In this document: positions 38,049-46,838 of the stretch, piece by piece
Layout of the letters: every line of letters starts with the position of its first letter
How positions within the stretch are numbered: the first letter of the stretch is position 1
Assembly (NCBI GenBank): GCA_017999615.1
Contig: JAGNLM010000001.1
Span: 514,549 to 578,548, forward strand
DNA from: Gammaproteobacteria bacterium
GTDB taxonomy: Bacteria; Pseudomonadota; Gammaproteobacteria; JAABTG01
Direction of reading: 5' to 3'
Length of the DNA: 64,000 nucleotides
Program-made: the position numbers and the translations under genes
The notes under the pieces: generated by a model
What the model was told of the DNA's origin: nothing
Database searches by the model: none
The model's input: the letters and a program-made list of their open reading frames with translations, nothing else

Positions 38049-39377
38049 ATGGCTCTGCAGGAACGGATTCGGCGGCTGGGCTGGGCGGTGGGACTCCTGG
38101 TCCTCGCGGCGGCCGCAGGGGTCGCTCGGGGCGCCCCGGCGGACGTGCGGGTGGCCGCGGTCCGCGCCCAGGAGCTGGCCGAGCGGGTCCGGGTCACCGT
38201 GGATCTGTCGGGGCCGGCGGAGCACCAGGTCTTCAGCCTGAGCTCTCCGGACCGGGTGGTGGTGGACCTGCGCAACGCCCGCCCCTCGCGACGCCTGGAC
38301 TCCCCGCCGGAGGGCCGCATCCTCTCCGGCATCCGTTCCTCCGAGCGGGGCAACGGAGACCTGCGTCTGGTGCTCGACCTCAAGGAGCCGGCGCGGGCCC
38401 GCACCTTCCTGCTGCGCCCCGAGGGGGCGGCCGGTCATCGCCTTGCCGTGGAGCTCGAGCCCCTGCGGGGCCCCGCCCGGGCTTCCTCTCCCCCTGCCCG
38501 GGCCGCCGAGCCGCCGCCGCGCGACGTGGTGGTCGCCATCGACGCGGGGCACGGTGGTGTGGACCCCGGTGCCATCGGACCGACGGGCGTCCAGGAGAAA
38601 CGGGTCGTCCTCGGGATCGCCCGGGAGCTGCAGCAACTGGTGCGCCAGGAACGCGGGATGCGGGCGGTCATGACGCGGGCCCGGGACGTGTTTCTGCCCC
38701 TGCGGACCCGGGTGGCAACGGCCCGCAAGCACAAGGCCGACCTGCTCGTGTCGATCCACGCCGATGCCTACGAAGACCGCAAGGTGAGCGGGTCCTCGGT
38801 CTACGCCCTGTCCCCGCGCGGGGCGACCAACGAGGCGGCGCGATGGCTCGCGGAGCGCGAGAATGCCGCAGACCTGGTCGGTGGGGTGAAGCTCGACGAC
38901 AAGGACGACCTGCTGGCGTCGGTGCTGCTCGACCTGTCCCAGACCGGCACCATCGAGGCGAGCCTGAACGTCGGCGACCGGATCCTCAGGGAGCTCCGCG
39001 GGGTCGGAGAGCTGCACCGCAATTCGGTCCTGCAGGCGGGCTTCATGGTCCTGAAGTCGCCGGACGTCCCCTCGATCCTGGTGGAGACCGCCTTCATCTC
39101 GAACCCCGACGACGAGCGGCGCCTGACCGATGCCCGTTACCAGAAGTCCGTCGCCCGCGCGATCCTCGCGGGGATGCGGCGTTACTTCGACGAGTATGCG
39201 CCCCCGGGCACCTTGCTCGCGGCGCGTCGGCACGTGATCGGGCAGGGCGACAGCCTGGCCGCCGTGGCCGCGCGCTATCAGGTGACGCCGGATGCCCTGC
39301 GTGCCGCGAACGGACTGCTCAGCGAGTCCCTGCCGGTGGGAAAGGTGCTCAGGATCCCGGCCGACCGCGGCTCCTGA
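38049..39377 (+). CDS. amiB: N-acetylmuramoyl-L-alanine amidase (AMIN + Amidase_3 + LysM; AmiB/AmiC type)
   Basis: 442 residues with a signal peptide (about 1-30: LLVLAAAAGVARGAPA). The AMIN domain covers about 32-135 (VRVTVDLSGPAEHQVFSLSSPDRVVVDL). Amidase_3 runs from about 160 with VVVAIDAGHGGVDPGAIG (Zn His), the Glu in VQEKRVVLGIA, LVSIHADAYED, and VPSILVETAFISNPDDERRL (catalytic Glu). The LysM repeat HVIGQGDSLAAVAARYQVTPDALRAANGL is at the end. The family splits septal peptidoglycan. A LysM tail and tsaE neighbour match AmiB. Its stop directly abuts the convergent hflD stop. Confidence 0.94.
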   Translation: MALQERIRRLGWAVGLLVLAAAAGVARGAPADVRVAAVRAQELAERVRVTVDLSGPAEHQVFSLSSPDRVVVDLRNARPSRRLDSPPEGRILSGIRSSERGNGDLRLVLDLKEPARARTFLLRPEGAAGHRLAVELEPLRGPARASSPPARAAEPPPRDVVVAIDAGHGGVDPGAIGPTGVQEKRVVLGIARELQQLVRQERGMRAVMTRARDVFLPLRTRVATARKHKADLLVSIHADAYEDRKVSGSSVYALSPRGATNEAARWLAERENAADLVGGVKLDDKDDLLASVLLDLSQTGTIEASLNVGDRILRELRGVGELHRNSVLQAGFMVLKSPDVPSILVETAFISNPDDERRLTDARYQKSVARAILAGMRRYFDEYAPPGTLLAARRHVIGQGDSLAAVAARYQVTPDALRAANGLLSESLPVGKVLRIPADRGS

Positions 39378-40004
39378 TCAGAGCAGTTCCCTCGCCGCCC
39401 TCAGGATCCGTTGTCGTCCGAGGAGCAAGCCGAGGCGCGACCCTCCGCACTGCCTCCAGAGGACCGCGGCCCGCACCCCGGCAAGCAGCAGTGCACGGAT
39501 CCGGCTCGCATTCTCCGGGCGCGCGAGAAGGGTCGGTTCCCCGTGGACCATGATCCTCGGGCCGAGCGTGGCGACCGTCGCCAGGTAGATCTGGGCCAGC
39601 CGCTCGACCGTCTCGGCCGCTCCCGGGGCGGGGGTGCCGGGACCGGCGAGCAGGGTCTCCAGTCCTTCTCGAATCCGCTGCAGCAGGTCCTGGCGGCGGG
39701 ACAGCTTGCGTTCCAGGTGCAGGATCCCGATGACGTAGCGGGTGACCTCCAGGTTGCGGGCGCCAGTACCCGGGGACAACTGCTGGAGCATCGTCGTGAG
39801 CCCCTCGGCGATTCCCGCCGCACTGCCGAAGACGGCTTCCACGGATTCGGCGTCGAGCTGCAGGACGCTCGCGAGGCTTGCCTCGAGGGCGCCCGTGGGT
39901 GCGTCCCCGTGACGCGCGACGCGGGTCACCAGACGGGCGGCCTGGAAGACGCCGGCGAGGGCGGCTGCGCGCTCCCGGTCGGTGTGGGCGCGCGCGGGGC
40001 TCAC
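39378..40004 (-). CDS. hflD: High-frequency lysogenisation protein HflD homologue
   Basis: 208 residues from a GTG overlapping the mnmA stop as GTGA. The family N-terminus is ALAGVFQAARLVTRVARHG, followed by NLEVTRYVIGILHLERKLSRR and YLATVATLGPRIMVHGEP, ending IRALLLAGVRAAVLWRQCGG. HflD is a membrane-associated protein that affects lambda CII; its native role is poorly understood. The mnmA-hflD pair is conserved, but purB, usually next, is elsewhere in this window. Confidence 0.92.
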   Translation of the reverse strand: MSPARAHTDRERAAALAGVFQAARLVTRVARHGDAPTGALEASLASVLQLDAESVEAVFGSAAGIAEGLTTMLQQLSPGTGARNLEVTRYVIGILHLERKLSRRQDLLQRIREGLETLLAGPGTPAPGAAETVERLAQIYLATVATLGPRIMVHGEPTLLARPENASRIRALLLAGVRAAVLWRQCGGSRLGLLLGRQRILRAARELL

Positions 40005-41131
40005 GGGGACCCCCCGGCCCCGGCGCCGGGGTCGGCCTGCTCGATGACTCCGCCGCCGAGACACTCGTCGCCGTCGTAGAAGACGACGGACTGGCCAGGT
40101 GTAGCGGCCCACTGGGGGCGGGCGAATTCCACTCGGCAGCGGTCTCCGGGAAGGGGAGTCGCGCGGCAAGGCTGCTCCGCCTGCCGGTACCGGATGCGTG
40201 CGGTGCACTCGAGGTGAGCCGCCGGTGCGCTCCCTGCCACCCAGTGAAGCTCCCGCAGGGTGAGGAGCGAGCTCAGCAGGGCCGGGTGATCGTGGTCCTG
40301 GGCGACCACGAGGACGTTGCGGTCCAGGTCTTTGGCGAGCACGAACCAGGGTGCCGCCCGGGCGCCCTGGCGGCCACCGATGCCCAACCCGCGCCGCTGC
40401 CCGAGGGTGTAGAAGGCGAGCCCCTCGTGGTGCCCGACGACTTCTCCCGCCACGTTGTGGATCTCACCGGGGCTGCGCGGGAGGAACCGCGCCAGGAAGG
40501 GCCGGAAGCGGCGCTCGCCGATGAAGCAGATCCCGGTGCTGCCCTTGCGCGCGTGGTTGGGCAGCCCAGCCTCGGCCGCGAGCCGGCGCACCTCGGGCTT
40601 GGTCAGGTGCCCCACGGGGAACTCGACCCGTGCCAGCGCGTCCTGCCCGAGGGTGTAGAGGAAGTACGTCTGGTCCTTCTCCCGGTCTGCGCCCCGCAGC
40701 AGGCGAAAGCGCCCCCCCACGCGCGCGACCCGGGCGTAGTGGCCGGTCGCGATGCGGTCGGCACCGCGGCCCAGGGAGTGCTCGAGGAAGGCGTGGAATT
40801 TGATCTCCTGGTTGCAGAGCACGTCCGGATTCGGCGTCAGGCCGGCCTGGTGGTCCGCGAGGAAGCGCTCGAACACCCGGTCCCAGTAGGCGCTCGAGAA
40901 ATTGACGGCGTCGAGCGGCACACCGAGACGCTCGGACACGGCCCGCGCGTCCGCCAGGTCCTCGGCCGCGGCGCAGTACCCGTCGCGGTCGTCCGCCTCC
41001 CAGTTCTTCATGAACACGGCAGAGACCCGGGCGCCCCGGCGCTGGAGGAGGAGGGCGGAGACGGCGGAGTCGACCCCGCCGGACAGGCCGACGGTGACCG
41101 CAGGCTCGGTGGGTCGGGGGGAGGGGCTCAT
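40001..41131 (-). CDS. mnmA: tRNA-specific 2-thiouridylase MnmA
   Basis: 376 residues. The PP-loop is VTVGLSGGVDSAVSALLLQ (about 12-30). VFMKNWEADDRDGYC lies near 45, NPDVLCNQEIKFHAF contains the first catalytic Cys (about 108), and STGICFIGERRFRPFLARFL contains the second (about 205). It makes s2U34 in tRNA Lys/Glu/Gln with sulfur from the Tus relay. Its ATG overlaps the yhdP stop by 4 nt. Confidence 0.97.
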   Translation of the reverse strand: MSPSPRPTEPAVTVGLSGGVDSAVSALLLQRRGARVSAVFMKNWEADDRDGYCAAAEDLADARAVSERLGVPLDAVNFSSAYWDRVFERFLADHQAGLTPNPDVLCNQEIKFHAFLEHSLGRGADRIATGHYARVARVGGRFRLLRGADREKDQTYFLYTLGQDALARVEFPVGHLTKPEVRRLAAEAGLPNHARKGSTGICFIGERRFRPFLARFLPRSPGEIHNVAGEVVGHHEGLAFYTLGQRRGLGIGGRQGARAAPWFVLAKDLDRNVLVVAQDHDHPALLSSLLTLRELHWVAGSAPAAHLECTARIRYRQAEQPCRATPLPGDRCRVEFARPQWAATPGQSVVFYDGDECLGGGVIEQADPGAGAGGSP

Positions 41132-44100
41132 TGGTGGGGAGGACCTGCCGCGGCGCCGACCCGTTCCACCACGGGGTCTGTCCAGGGGCCCTTCACCGTG
41201 TACTCGACCTGGGCCACGCGGTCAATCTGGTCTTTGAAGACCTGTCCCGCGACGAGGCCGGCGACGGCGCCAATCGGTCCTCCGGCCAGCACCCCGGCGA
41301 TGGGGAGGGTGGTGGAGAGCCGGGGCAGGACCGTCACACGCTGGTCGTAGTCCTCGGCGGCGAGCCCCACCCGACCGCGGATGTCGATGCGCGCGGCGTT
41401 CCCCTCGACCACCAGGTCCTCGGTGTGGGCGTTGCCTCCCTCGAGCCGGAACGTCCCGTCGATGCTGCGGTAGCGGAAGCCCTTTCCGAAGAGGTCACGA
41501 AAGTCGAGCGTCAACCGGCGGGGGAGCGCCTGGACGCTCAGCAGGCCGAAGACCCGTCCGGCCCCAGGGCTGACGTCCATGAGGGCGCCGTCGCGAACCT
41601 TCAGGGTCACCTCCCCCCGGACGGCCGAGAGCGCGAAGGCCGCGGGACTCCCCGGCCAACGGGCCTGCACCTGCAGGCGCGTCCGGCCACCCTCGATCCC
41701 GGACTCGTCGTAGCCGAGCGTGCGCAGGAAACGGCCGAGGTCGGGACTCTTGAGACTCGCGTCCAGGCGCGAGCCCTGCCGGTTGCCTGCGCCGGTCCAG
41801 TCCCCCGTGGCCTCGGCAACGAGCTCCGGTCCCTCCAGCCGCAGCGTACGCAGGGCGATGCCCCCGGGGGTGGGCCCGGTGGTGAGCACCAGGGATCCGA
41901 GGGCTCGCGCGTCGACATGGAGGTCTTTGCAGCTGGCGTCGATGGCGGGGAGGCCCTGGGGGTCCGGGAGCTGCACCGGTGTACCCTTGACGCTCGAGGT
42001 CTGGAGGGCCAGGCGCTCGAAGGAAGCTGCGATGGGCGCGTCGTCCCCCCCTGGCGGGACCGTCACGGTGCCGGCGGCTCCCTTGCCCTCCAGGCTGACC
42101 TGCAGACCCCCCCGGGGCTGCGCCTGGACGCCGAGCCGCGTCTTCTCCACCTCGAATTCGCCGAGTACCAGCCGCCCCACGTTCAGGTCGATGCGCTCGA
42201 GGGCGAGGCCGTCGACGGCACTGCGGGTGCCTTTGCGCTGTACCCTGGGCGTCTCGAAGGCCTCGGCCAACTCGAGCCAGGGCGCGACCGCCAGCTCGGG
42301 GAGGCTTCCGGAGACCCGCAGACCGGGGGCGGCGGGGTCCGCGGGTGTGCCGGCGCCGGGGCCCACGCGGACGTCGACGCCCTGGACGGCGGGCTGCGCT
42401 GCCGACGGGCCGAAGGCGAGGCCAGCGCTCAGCTGGTCGCCGAGCCGTACCCGCACGGTCTGGATCGTCGTCGGGCCGAGGGTCGACTCGACGCGCAGGG
42501 CGCGGCGTTCCTGAGCACCCTTCTTCAACGGTGCCGGAAGCGACACCTCGAGTCCGCGGAGGTCGCTCTCGACCACGAGGCGCACCGCACCGGGTCCGCT
42601 GCCGGCCGCCGCGGCGACATCGGCTGTGGCCTCCCACTTGGCCGTGCCCCGCAACCGGGGGCGGACGACGGGCCAGAGGCCTTCGGCGGTGGCCTGCGCC
42701 GAGAGGCTCCGGGCGAGCTGCTCCACGCTGACCGAGCCGGCCACGCGCAGGCGCGTCGTGGGCTGGCCGTTGGACGCCCCCGGCTCCACGGAGAGGGTCA
42801 CCGGGACCTCTCCCATCTGGGCGCGCAGCCCCCGTGCGGCGAACTGTTCCCGGTCGAACGTGAGGTCTCCGGACGCACCGGTGAAAATCGCGCGGCGCAG
42901 CACGGCCCGGTTGCCCCGGAACGTGACGGTGCCTGCGAACCGGGTGTCCTGGGGGTCGTCGTGGGCGAGGGGTACGTCGAGCGTCAGCTTCAGTCCCAGG
43001 GTCCCGTCGACCGTCACGTCCCCGAAGCGGTTCTTGGCCGCGGGGTCCAGGGGGCTCTCGCGGATGAAGCGCGACGCGTCGGCCCCGCTCGGCTCCCCCC
43101 GCGCCTCCACGTGCAGCCAGGGGAACTCGCTCGAGAGGTCGTCGATCTCGCCCCAGGCCGAAGTCACCGGCGCGTCGTATACCCTGGCCCGGGCCAGATC
43201 GATCCGGACCCGCGGTCCGTCGAAGCCGACCAGGCCATGGCACTGGGTGAGCACCGGCCAGCGTGGCTCGTAGCGCAGCGCGACGTCATCGACGTCCACC
43301 CTCACCTCGAACCGCCCCTCGCCCTTGCCGTAGGGGAACCGGGAAAGCGGTCCGTGGAGGAGAAGGTCCACCCGGCGCGCGTCCCCCTGCTCGAAGGCAT
43401 GGGAGAGCCACTGGACGGTCCGGGCCTTCATCACCCGGTCCGGTAGATAGGCCGCAAGTCTCGGGAGCGGCAGTCCGTCGGACGAAGCGACGAGACTCAG
43501 GTACGCCCGACCGGCCTCGGCCCCCGCACCCCGGGCGGAGCCGGCCAGCGCGAGCCGGAAGTCCGCGGTGCTCAGGGTGAGGCCCGGGGTGCTCACGCGC
43601 CACCCGGGCGCTCCGGCCACGTCCCACTCCACCGGCCCCGCGACGCTCTCGAGGACCACGGGCTCGGTGTACCCCGCAGGCCATTCGAGGACCACCGGTC
43701 CGGCTGTGAGCTGCACCTCTCCGCGTGCGTCCCAGAGGCGTGCGAGCCCCGCGAGCCCGCGCACGCCCGGCAGGCGGTCGCTCGGCTGCAGGCTGGCGCC
43801 TTCGAACTGCCACGCGGCGCTCCAGGCGACCCCGCCCGGGCGTGCGGGGTCGCGACGGACCCACAGGTCGCGCAGCCCCGCGCGCGGCGAGGCCGACAGC
43901 AGCCACTGGAGGCCCCTCGCGACGCCCGGGCCGGGGGCATCCTCACCCGGCGGTGCTCCGGCGGAAAGGTGCGCTGCGGGCACCGACCCGACCGCGGGAA
44001 TGTCCGGGCGCGCCGCGCGGATCGCGGCCGACGGTGCGTGCACCAGGACCTGCCACTCCGGCCATCGTCCGGCGACACGGGCCTCGATGGCGCCTCCCGT

Positions 44101-45087
44101 CAGGGTGAGGCGATCGGTCTGCAGGGAATAGTCCGCGAGCGCCGCGTGCCAACCGTCTTCCACGCGCTCCAACCGCACACGCCCACGGGCCTCCTGGAGA
44201 TAGAGGGATTGTCCGGCCCACTCCAGCGCGGTGCTGTGCACGGCGAACGAGCCCGACGCGCCCTGGGGACGCGCGTCTCTCCACTGCGTCCAGAGCTCGA
44301 GCTGGGCGGACCCGCCGTGGGTGGTCAGGGGCGCGAGGGACCTCCCGACCCAACGGGCGAGATAGAGACCCTGTGCCTCCACGTAGGAGTGACCCTGCCA
44401 CTGGCTCCCCAGGAGATCCCCGTCGGCGTCCAGTGCCAGACGGGCGCGGCCGCTGGGGAGATCGGCGCTCGCCCGGATGCTGTGGTGGTCGCCGTCGTTC
44501 TGGACCCTGAGCTGGACACCGGTCAGGAGCACCGGCGCGAGACCGCGGCCCTCGTCCACCCAGGTGACCTCGCTGTCGCGGAGCTCCACCACGGCCTCGG
44601 ACCGGAGGAGGATGGCGGCAAGCCCTGCGTCTTCACCCCCGCCTCCGAGGCCGCGAAGGACCAGCGCGCCGTCCGCGTCGCGCACGATGGTGAGACCGAG
44701 CCCGTCGACCGCGGCGGAGCCGAGCCGGGGGGCCCACTCGCGCAGACTGCGGAGCAGGTCGAGCCGCAGCCCCACCCGCGCGAGTCCCAGGGCCTTCTCG
44801 CCCGAGGCGCCGAATACCGTGAGCCCGTCGAGACAGAGCTCCGGGTTCCAGCCAGACCAGCCGAACCGTATCCGGTCCACGGTGAGGCGATGGCCGACCT
44901 GCTTGCTTGCCCAGGCCTCGAGCCGGGCGTGCTGGGCCGGCAACATGCCCACCAGCCCGCGGACCGCCCCCAGGCCAACGGCGAACAGCACGATGCCGAC
45001 CGCAACATAGGGCGCCGCGGCTCGGGACGCCGCGAGAGCCCACCTTGCGGCCAGGCGGGGATGGTGCAGCAGGCGCCGGAGGTTCAT
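41128..45087 (-). CDS. yhdP: YhdP-family AsmA-like envelope protein
   Basis: 1319 residues, the usual YhdP size. There is one N-terminal membrane segment (about 27-50, VGIVLFAVGLGAVRG) and a very long extracytoplasmic region with repetitive beta-strands (DUF3971/AsmA-like). Late landmarks are VFGLLSVQALPRRLTLDFRDLFGKGFRYRSIDGTFRLEGGNA and VLAGGPIGAVAGLVAGQVF. AsmA-like proteins of this group are thought to bridge inner and outer membranes for phospholipid transport. Its start is 31 nt from the rng stop; rng-yhdP adjacency is standard in gammaproteobacteria. Confidence 0.93.
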   Translation of the reverse strand: MNLRRLLHHPRLAARWALAASRAAAPYVAVGIVLFAVGLGAVRGLVGMLPAQHARLEAWASKQVGHRLTVDRIRFGWSGWNPELCLDGLTVFGASGEKALGLARVGLRLDLLRSLREWAPRLGSAAVDGLGLTIVRDADGALVLRGLGGGGEDAGLAAILLRSEAVVELRDSEVTWVDEGRGLAPVLLTGVQLRVQNDGDHHSIRASADLPSGRARLALDADGDLLGSQWQGHSYVEAQGLYLARWVGRSLAPLTTHGGSAQLELWTQWRDARPQGASGSFAVHSTALEWAGQSLYLQEARGRVRLERVEDGWHAALADYSLQTDRLTLTGGAIEARVAGRWPEWQVLVHAPSAAIRAARPDIPAVGSVPAAHLSAGAPPGEDAPGPGVARGLQWLLSASPRAGLRDLWVRRDPARPGGVAWSAAWQFEGASLQPSDRLPGVRGLAGLARLWDARGEVQLTAGPVVLEWPAGYTEPVVLESVAGPVEWDVAGAPGWRVSTPGLTLSTADFRLALAGSARGAGAEAGRAYLSLVASSDGLPLPRLAAYLPDRVMKARTVQWLSHAFEQGDARRVDLLLHGPLSRFPYGKGEGRFEVRVDVDDVALRYEPRWPVLTQCHGLVGFDGPRVRIDLARARVYDAPVTSAWGEIDDLSSEFPWLHVEARGEPSGADASRFIRESPLDPAAKNRFGDVTVDGTLGLKLTLDVPLAHDDPQDTRFAGTVTFRGNRAVLRRAIFTGASGDLTFDREQFAARGLRAQMGEVPVTLSVEPGASNGQPTTRLRVAGSVSVEQLARSLSAQATAEGLWPVVRPRLRGTAKWEATADVAAAAGSGPGAVRLVVESDLRGLEVSLPAPLKKGAQERRALRVESTLGPTTIQTVRVRLGDQLSAGLAFGPSAAQPAVQGVDVRVGPGAGTPADPAAPGLRVSGSLPELAVAPWLELAEAFETPRVQRKGTRSAVDGLALERIDLNVGRLVLGEFEVEKTRLGVQAQPRGGLQVSLEGKGAAGTVTVPPGGDDAPIAASFERLALQTSSVKGTPVQLPDPQGLPAIDASCKDLHVDARALGSLVLTTGPTPGGIALRTLRLEGPELVAEATGDWTGAGNRQGSRLDASLKSPDLGRFLRTLGYDESGIEGGRTRLQVQARWPGSPAAFALSAVRGEVTLKVRDGALMDVSPGAGRVFGLLSVQALPRRLTLDFRDLFGKGFRYRSIDGTFRLEGGNAHTEDLVVEGNAARIDIRGRVGLAAEDYDQRVTVLPRLSTTLPIAGVLAGGPIGAVAGLVAGQVFKDQIDRVAQVEYTVKGPWTDPVVERVGAAAGPPHQ

Positions 45088-45118
45088 GGGCGGGGGCTCG
45101 CGCCGGCGAGGGGGAGGC

Positions 45119-46693
45119 TCACATCAGGACGACGTCGTACTGCTCCTGGGAGTAGAGCGGCTCGACCTGGATCTCGATGGGCTTGCGGATCAGGGACTCG
45201 AGCTCGGCGACCGTGGACGACTCCTCCTCGAGCAGGCGGTCGGAGACCTCCCGCGACACCAGGACCAGCAGCTTTTCCGCCTCGAACTGCCGTGCCTGAC
45301 GGATGATCTCGCGGAAGATCTCGTAGGAGACGGTCTCCGCGGTCTTCACCGACGCGCGGCCTCCGCACAAGGGGCAGGGCTCGCAGAGCAGGTGCTGCAG
45401 GCTCTCCCGGGTCCGTTTGCGGGTCATCTGCACCAGGCCGAGCGGGGAGACCTCGCTCACGTGGGTGCGGGTGTGGTCGCGCTCGAGGCTCTTCTCCAGC
45501 GCCCGGAGCACCTGCCGCTTGTGCTCCTCGCTGCACATGTCGATGAAGTCGATGATGATGATGCCGCCCAGGTTGCGCAGGCGCAGCTGGCGTGCGATCG
45601 CCTGGGCGGCCTCCAGGTTCGTGCGGAAGATCGTCTCCTCCAGATTGCGGTGGCCGACGAAGGCGCCTGTGTTGACGTCGATGGTCGTCATCGCCTCGGT
45701 CTGGTCGATCACCACGTGACCTCCCGACTTGAGCGGCACCTTGCGCTCGAGGGCCCGCTGGATCTCGTCCTCCACGCCGTAGATGTCGAAGATCGGGCGA
45801 TCGCCCGCGTAGGGCTCGATGCGTGCCAGCATGTCCGGCATGAACTGGCCGGCGAACGCCACCAGGCGGTCGTACGCCTCCTGGGAGTCGATGCGCACAC
45901 GCTCCACCTCCTTGGCGGCGATCTCCCTCAGCGCCCGCATGAGGAGTGGGATGTCCTCGTGCACGATGCCGGGTGCGGCGACCCTCTCGGCCCGGTGCTG
46001 CAGCGAGCGCCACAGCTTCTGCACGAACTCCATGTCGGCAAGCAGGGTCTCGGCGGGCAGTCCCTCGGCCGCGGTGCGGATGATGTACCCGCCCGGACCG
46101 GGCGACTCGGCACTCCCGTGCTCGGCGCCCGCCAGGGCCGTGCGGGCGATCTCGCGCAGTCGGCTGCGCTCGGCGTCGTCTTCGATCCTCTGCGAGACCC
46201 CCACGGTCGGTGTGTCCGGCATGTACACGACGTAACGGGAGGGCAGGGAGATCTGCGTCGTGAGGCGCGCGCCCTTCGTGCCGAGGGGGTCCTTGATCAC
46301 CTGGACCAGCAGTTCCTGGCCCTCCTGCACGAGCATCGTGATGTCCTCCACGACCGGGACCTCGCCCTCGATCAGCGTCGTGGAGGACTCCGCTGGCTCG
46401 GTACGGTCCGGGCACTCCAGGCGGCGGTCCTCCGCGCCCGGCTCGGTGTGGGGGATGACGGGGCGCTGGCCGCCGATGTCCGATGCGTGCAGGAAGGCGG
46501 CCCGCTCCAGGCCGATGTCGACGAATGCGGCCTGCATGCCGGGCAGCACCCGGGACGCCCGGCCGCGATAGACGTTCCCGACCAGGCCGCGGCAGCTCGC
46601 GCGGTCGATGAAGACCTCCTGCAGCACCCCGTTCTCGACGAGGGCTACCCGGGTCTCGCGGGGTGTGACGTTGATGAGAAGCTCGGTGCTCAT
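45119..46693 (-). CDS. rng: Ribonuclease G
   Basis: 524 residues, slightly longer than E. coli RNase G (489). It starts MSTELLINVTPRETRVALVENGVLQEVFIDR. The S1-like insertion carries NVYRGRASRVLPGMQAAFVDIGLERAAFLHASDI, and the catalytic core VIDQTEAMTTIDVNTGAFVG. The zinc-link has CEPCPLCGGRASVKT. It matures 16S rRNA 5' ends and degrades some mRNAs. It lacks the RNase E C-terminal scaffold. It is divergent from relA with 145 nt between. Confidence 0.96.
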   Translation of the reverse strand: MSTELLINVTPRETRVALVENGVLQEVFIDRASCRGLVGNVYRGRASRVLPGMQAAFVDIGLERAAFLHASDIGGQRPVIPHTEPGAEDRRLECPDRTEPAESSTTLIEGEVPVVEDITMLVQEGQELLVQVIKDPLGTKGARLTTQISLPSRYVVYMPDTPTVGVSQRIEDDAERSRLREIARTALAGAEHGSAESPGPGGYIIRTAAEGLPAETLLADMEFVQKLWRSLQHRAERVAAPGIVHEDIPLLMRALREIAAKEVERVRIDSQEAYDRLVAFAGQFMPDMLARIEPYAGDRPIFDIYGVEDEIQRALERKVPLKSGGHVVIDQTEAMTTIDVNTGAFVGHRNLEETIFRTNLEAAQAIARQLRLRNLGGIIIIDFIDMCSEEHKRQVLRALEKSLERDHTRTHVSEVSPLGLVQMTRKRTRESLQHLLCEPCPLCGGRASVKTAETVSYEIFREIIRQARQFEAEKLLVLVSREVSDRLLEEESSTVAELESLIRKPIEIQVEPLYSQEQYDVVLM

Positions 46694-46838
46694 GGTCTCG
46701 GGACGGTACTCGGCGCAAGTGGGTCACGCAAGACCGGCGCGGGTTGCGGCAGCGGTGGGACCTCCGGAACCGGGTGCGCAGGGGAGGGCGGGGGGACCGG
46801 GGGAGCGGACCGCTGGGACGTGTGGGACAATCGGCCCC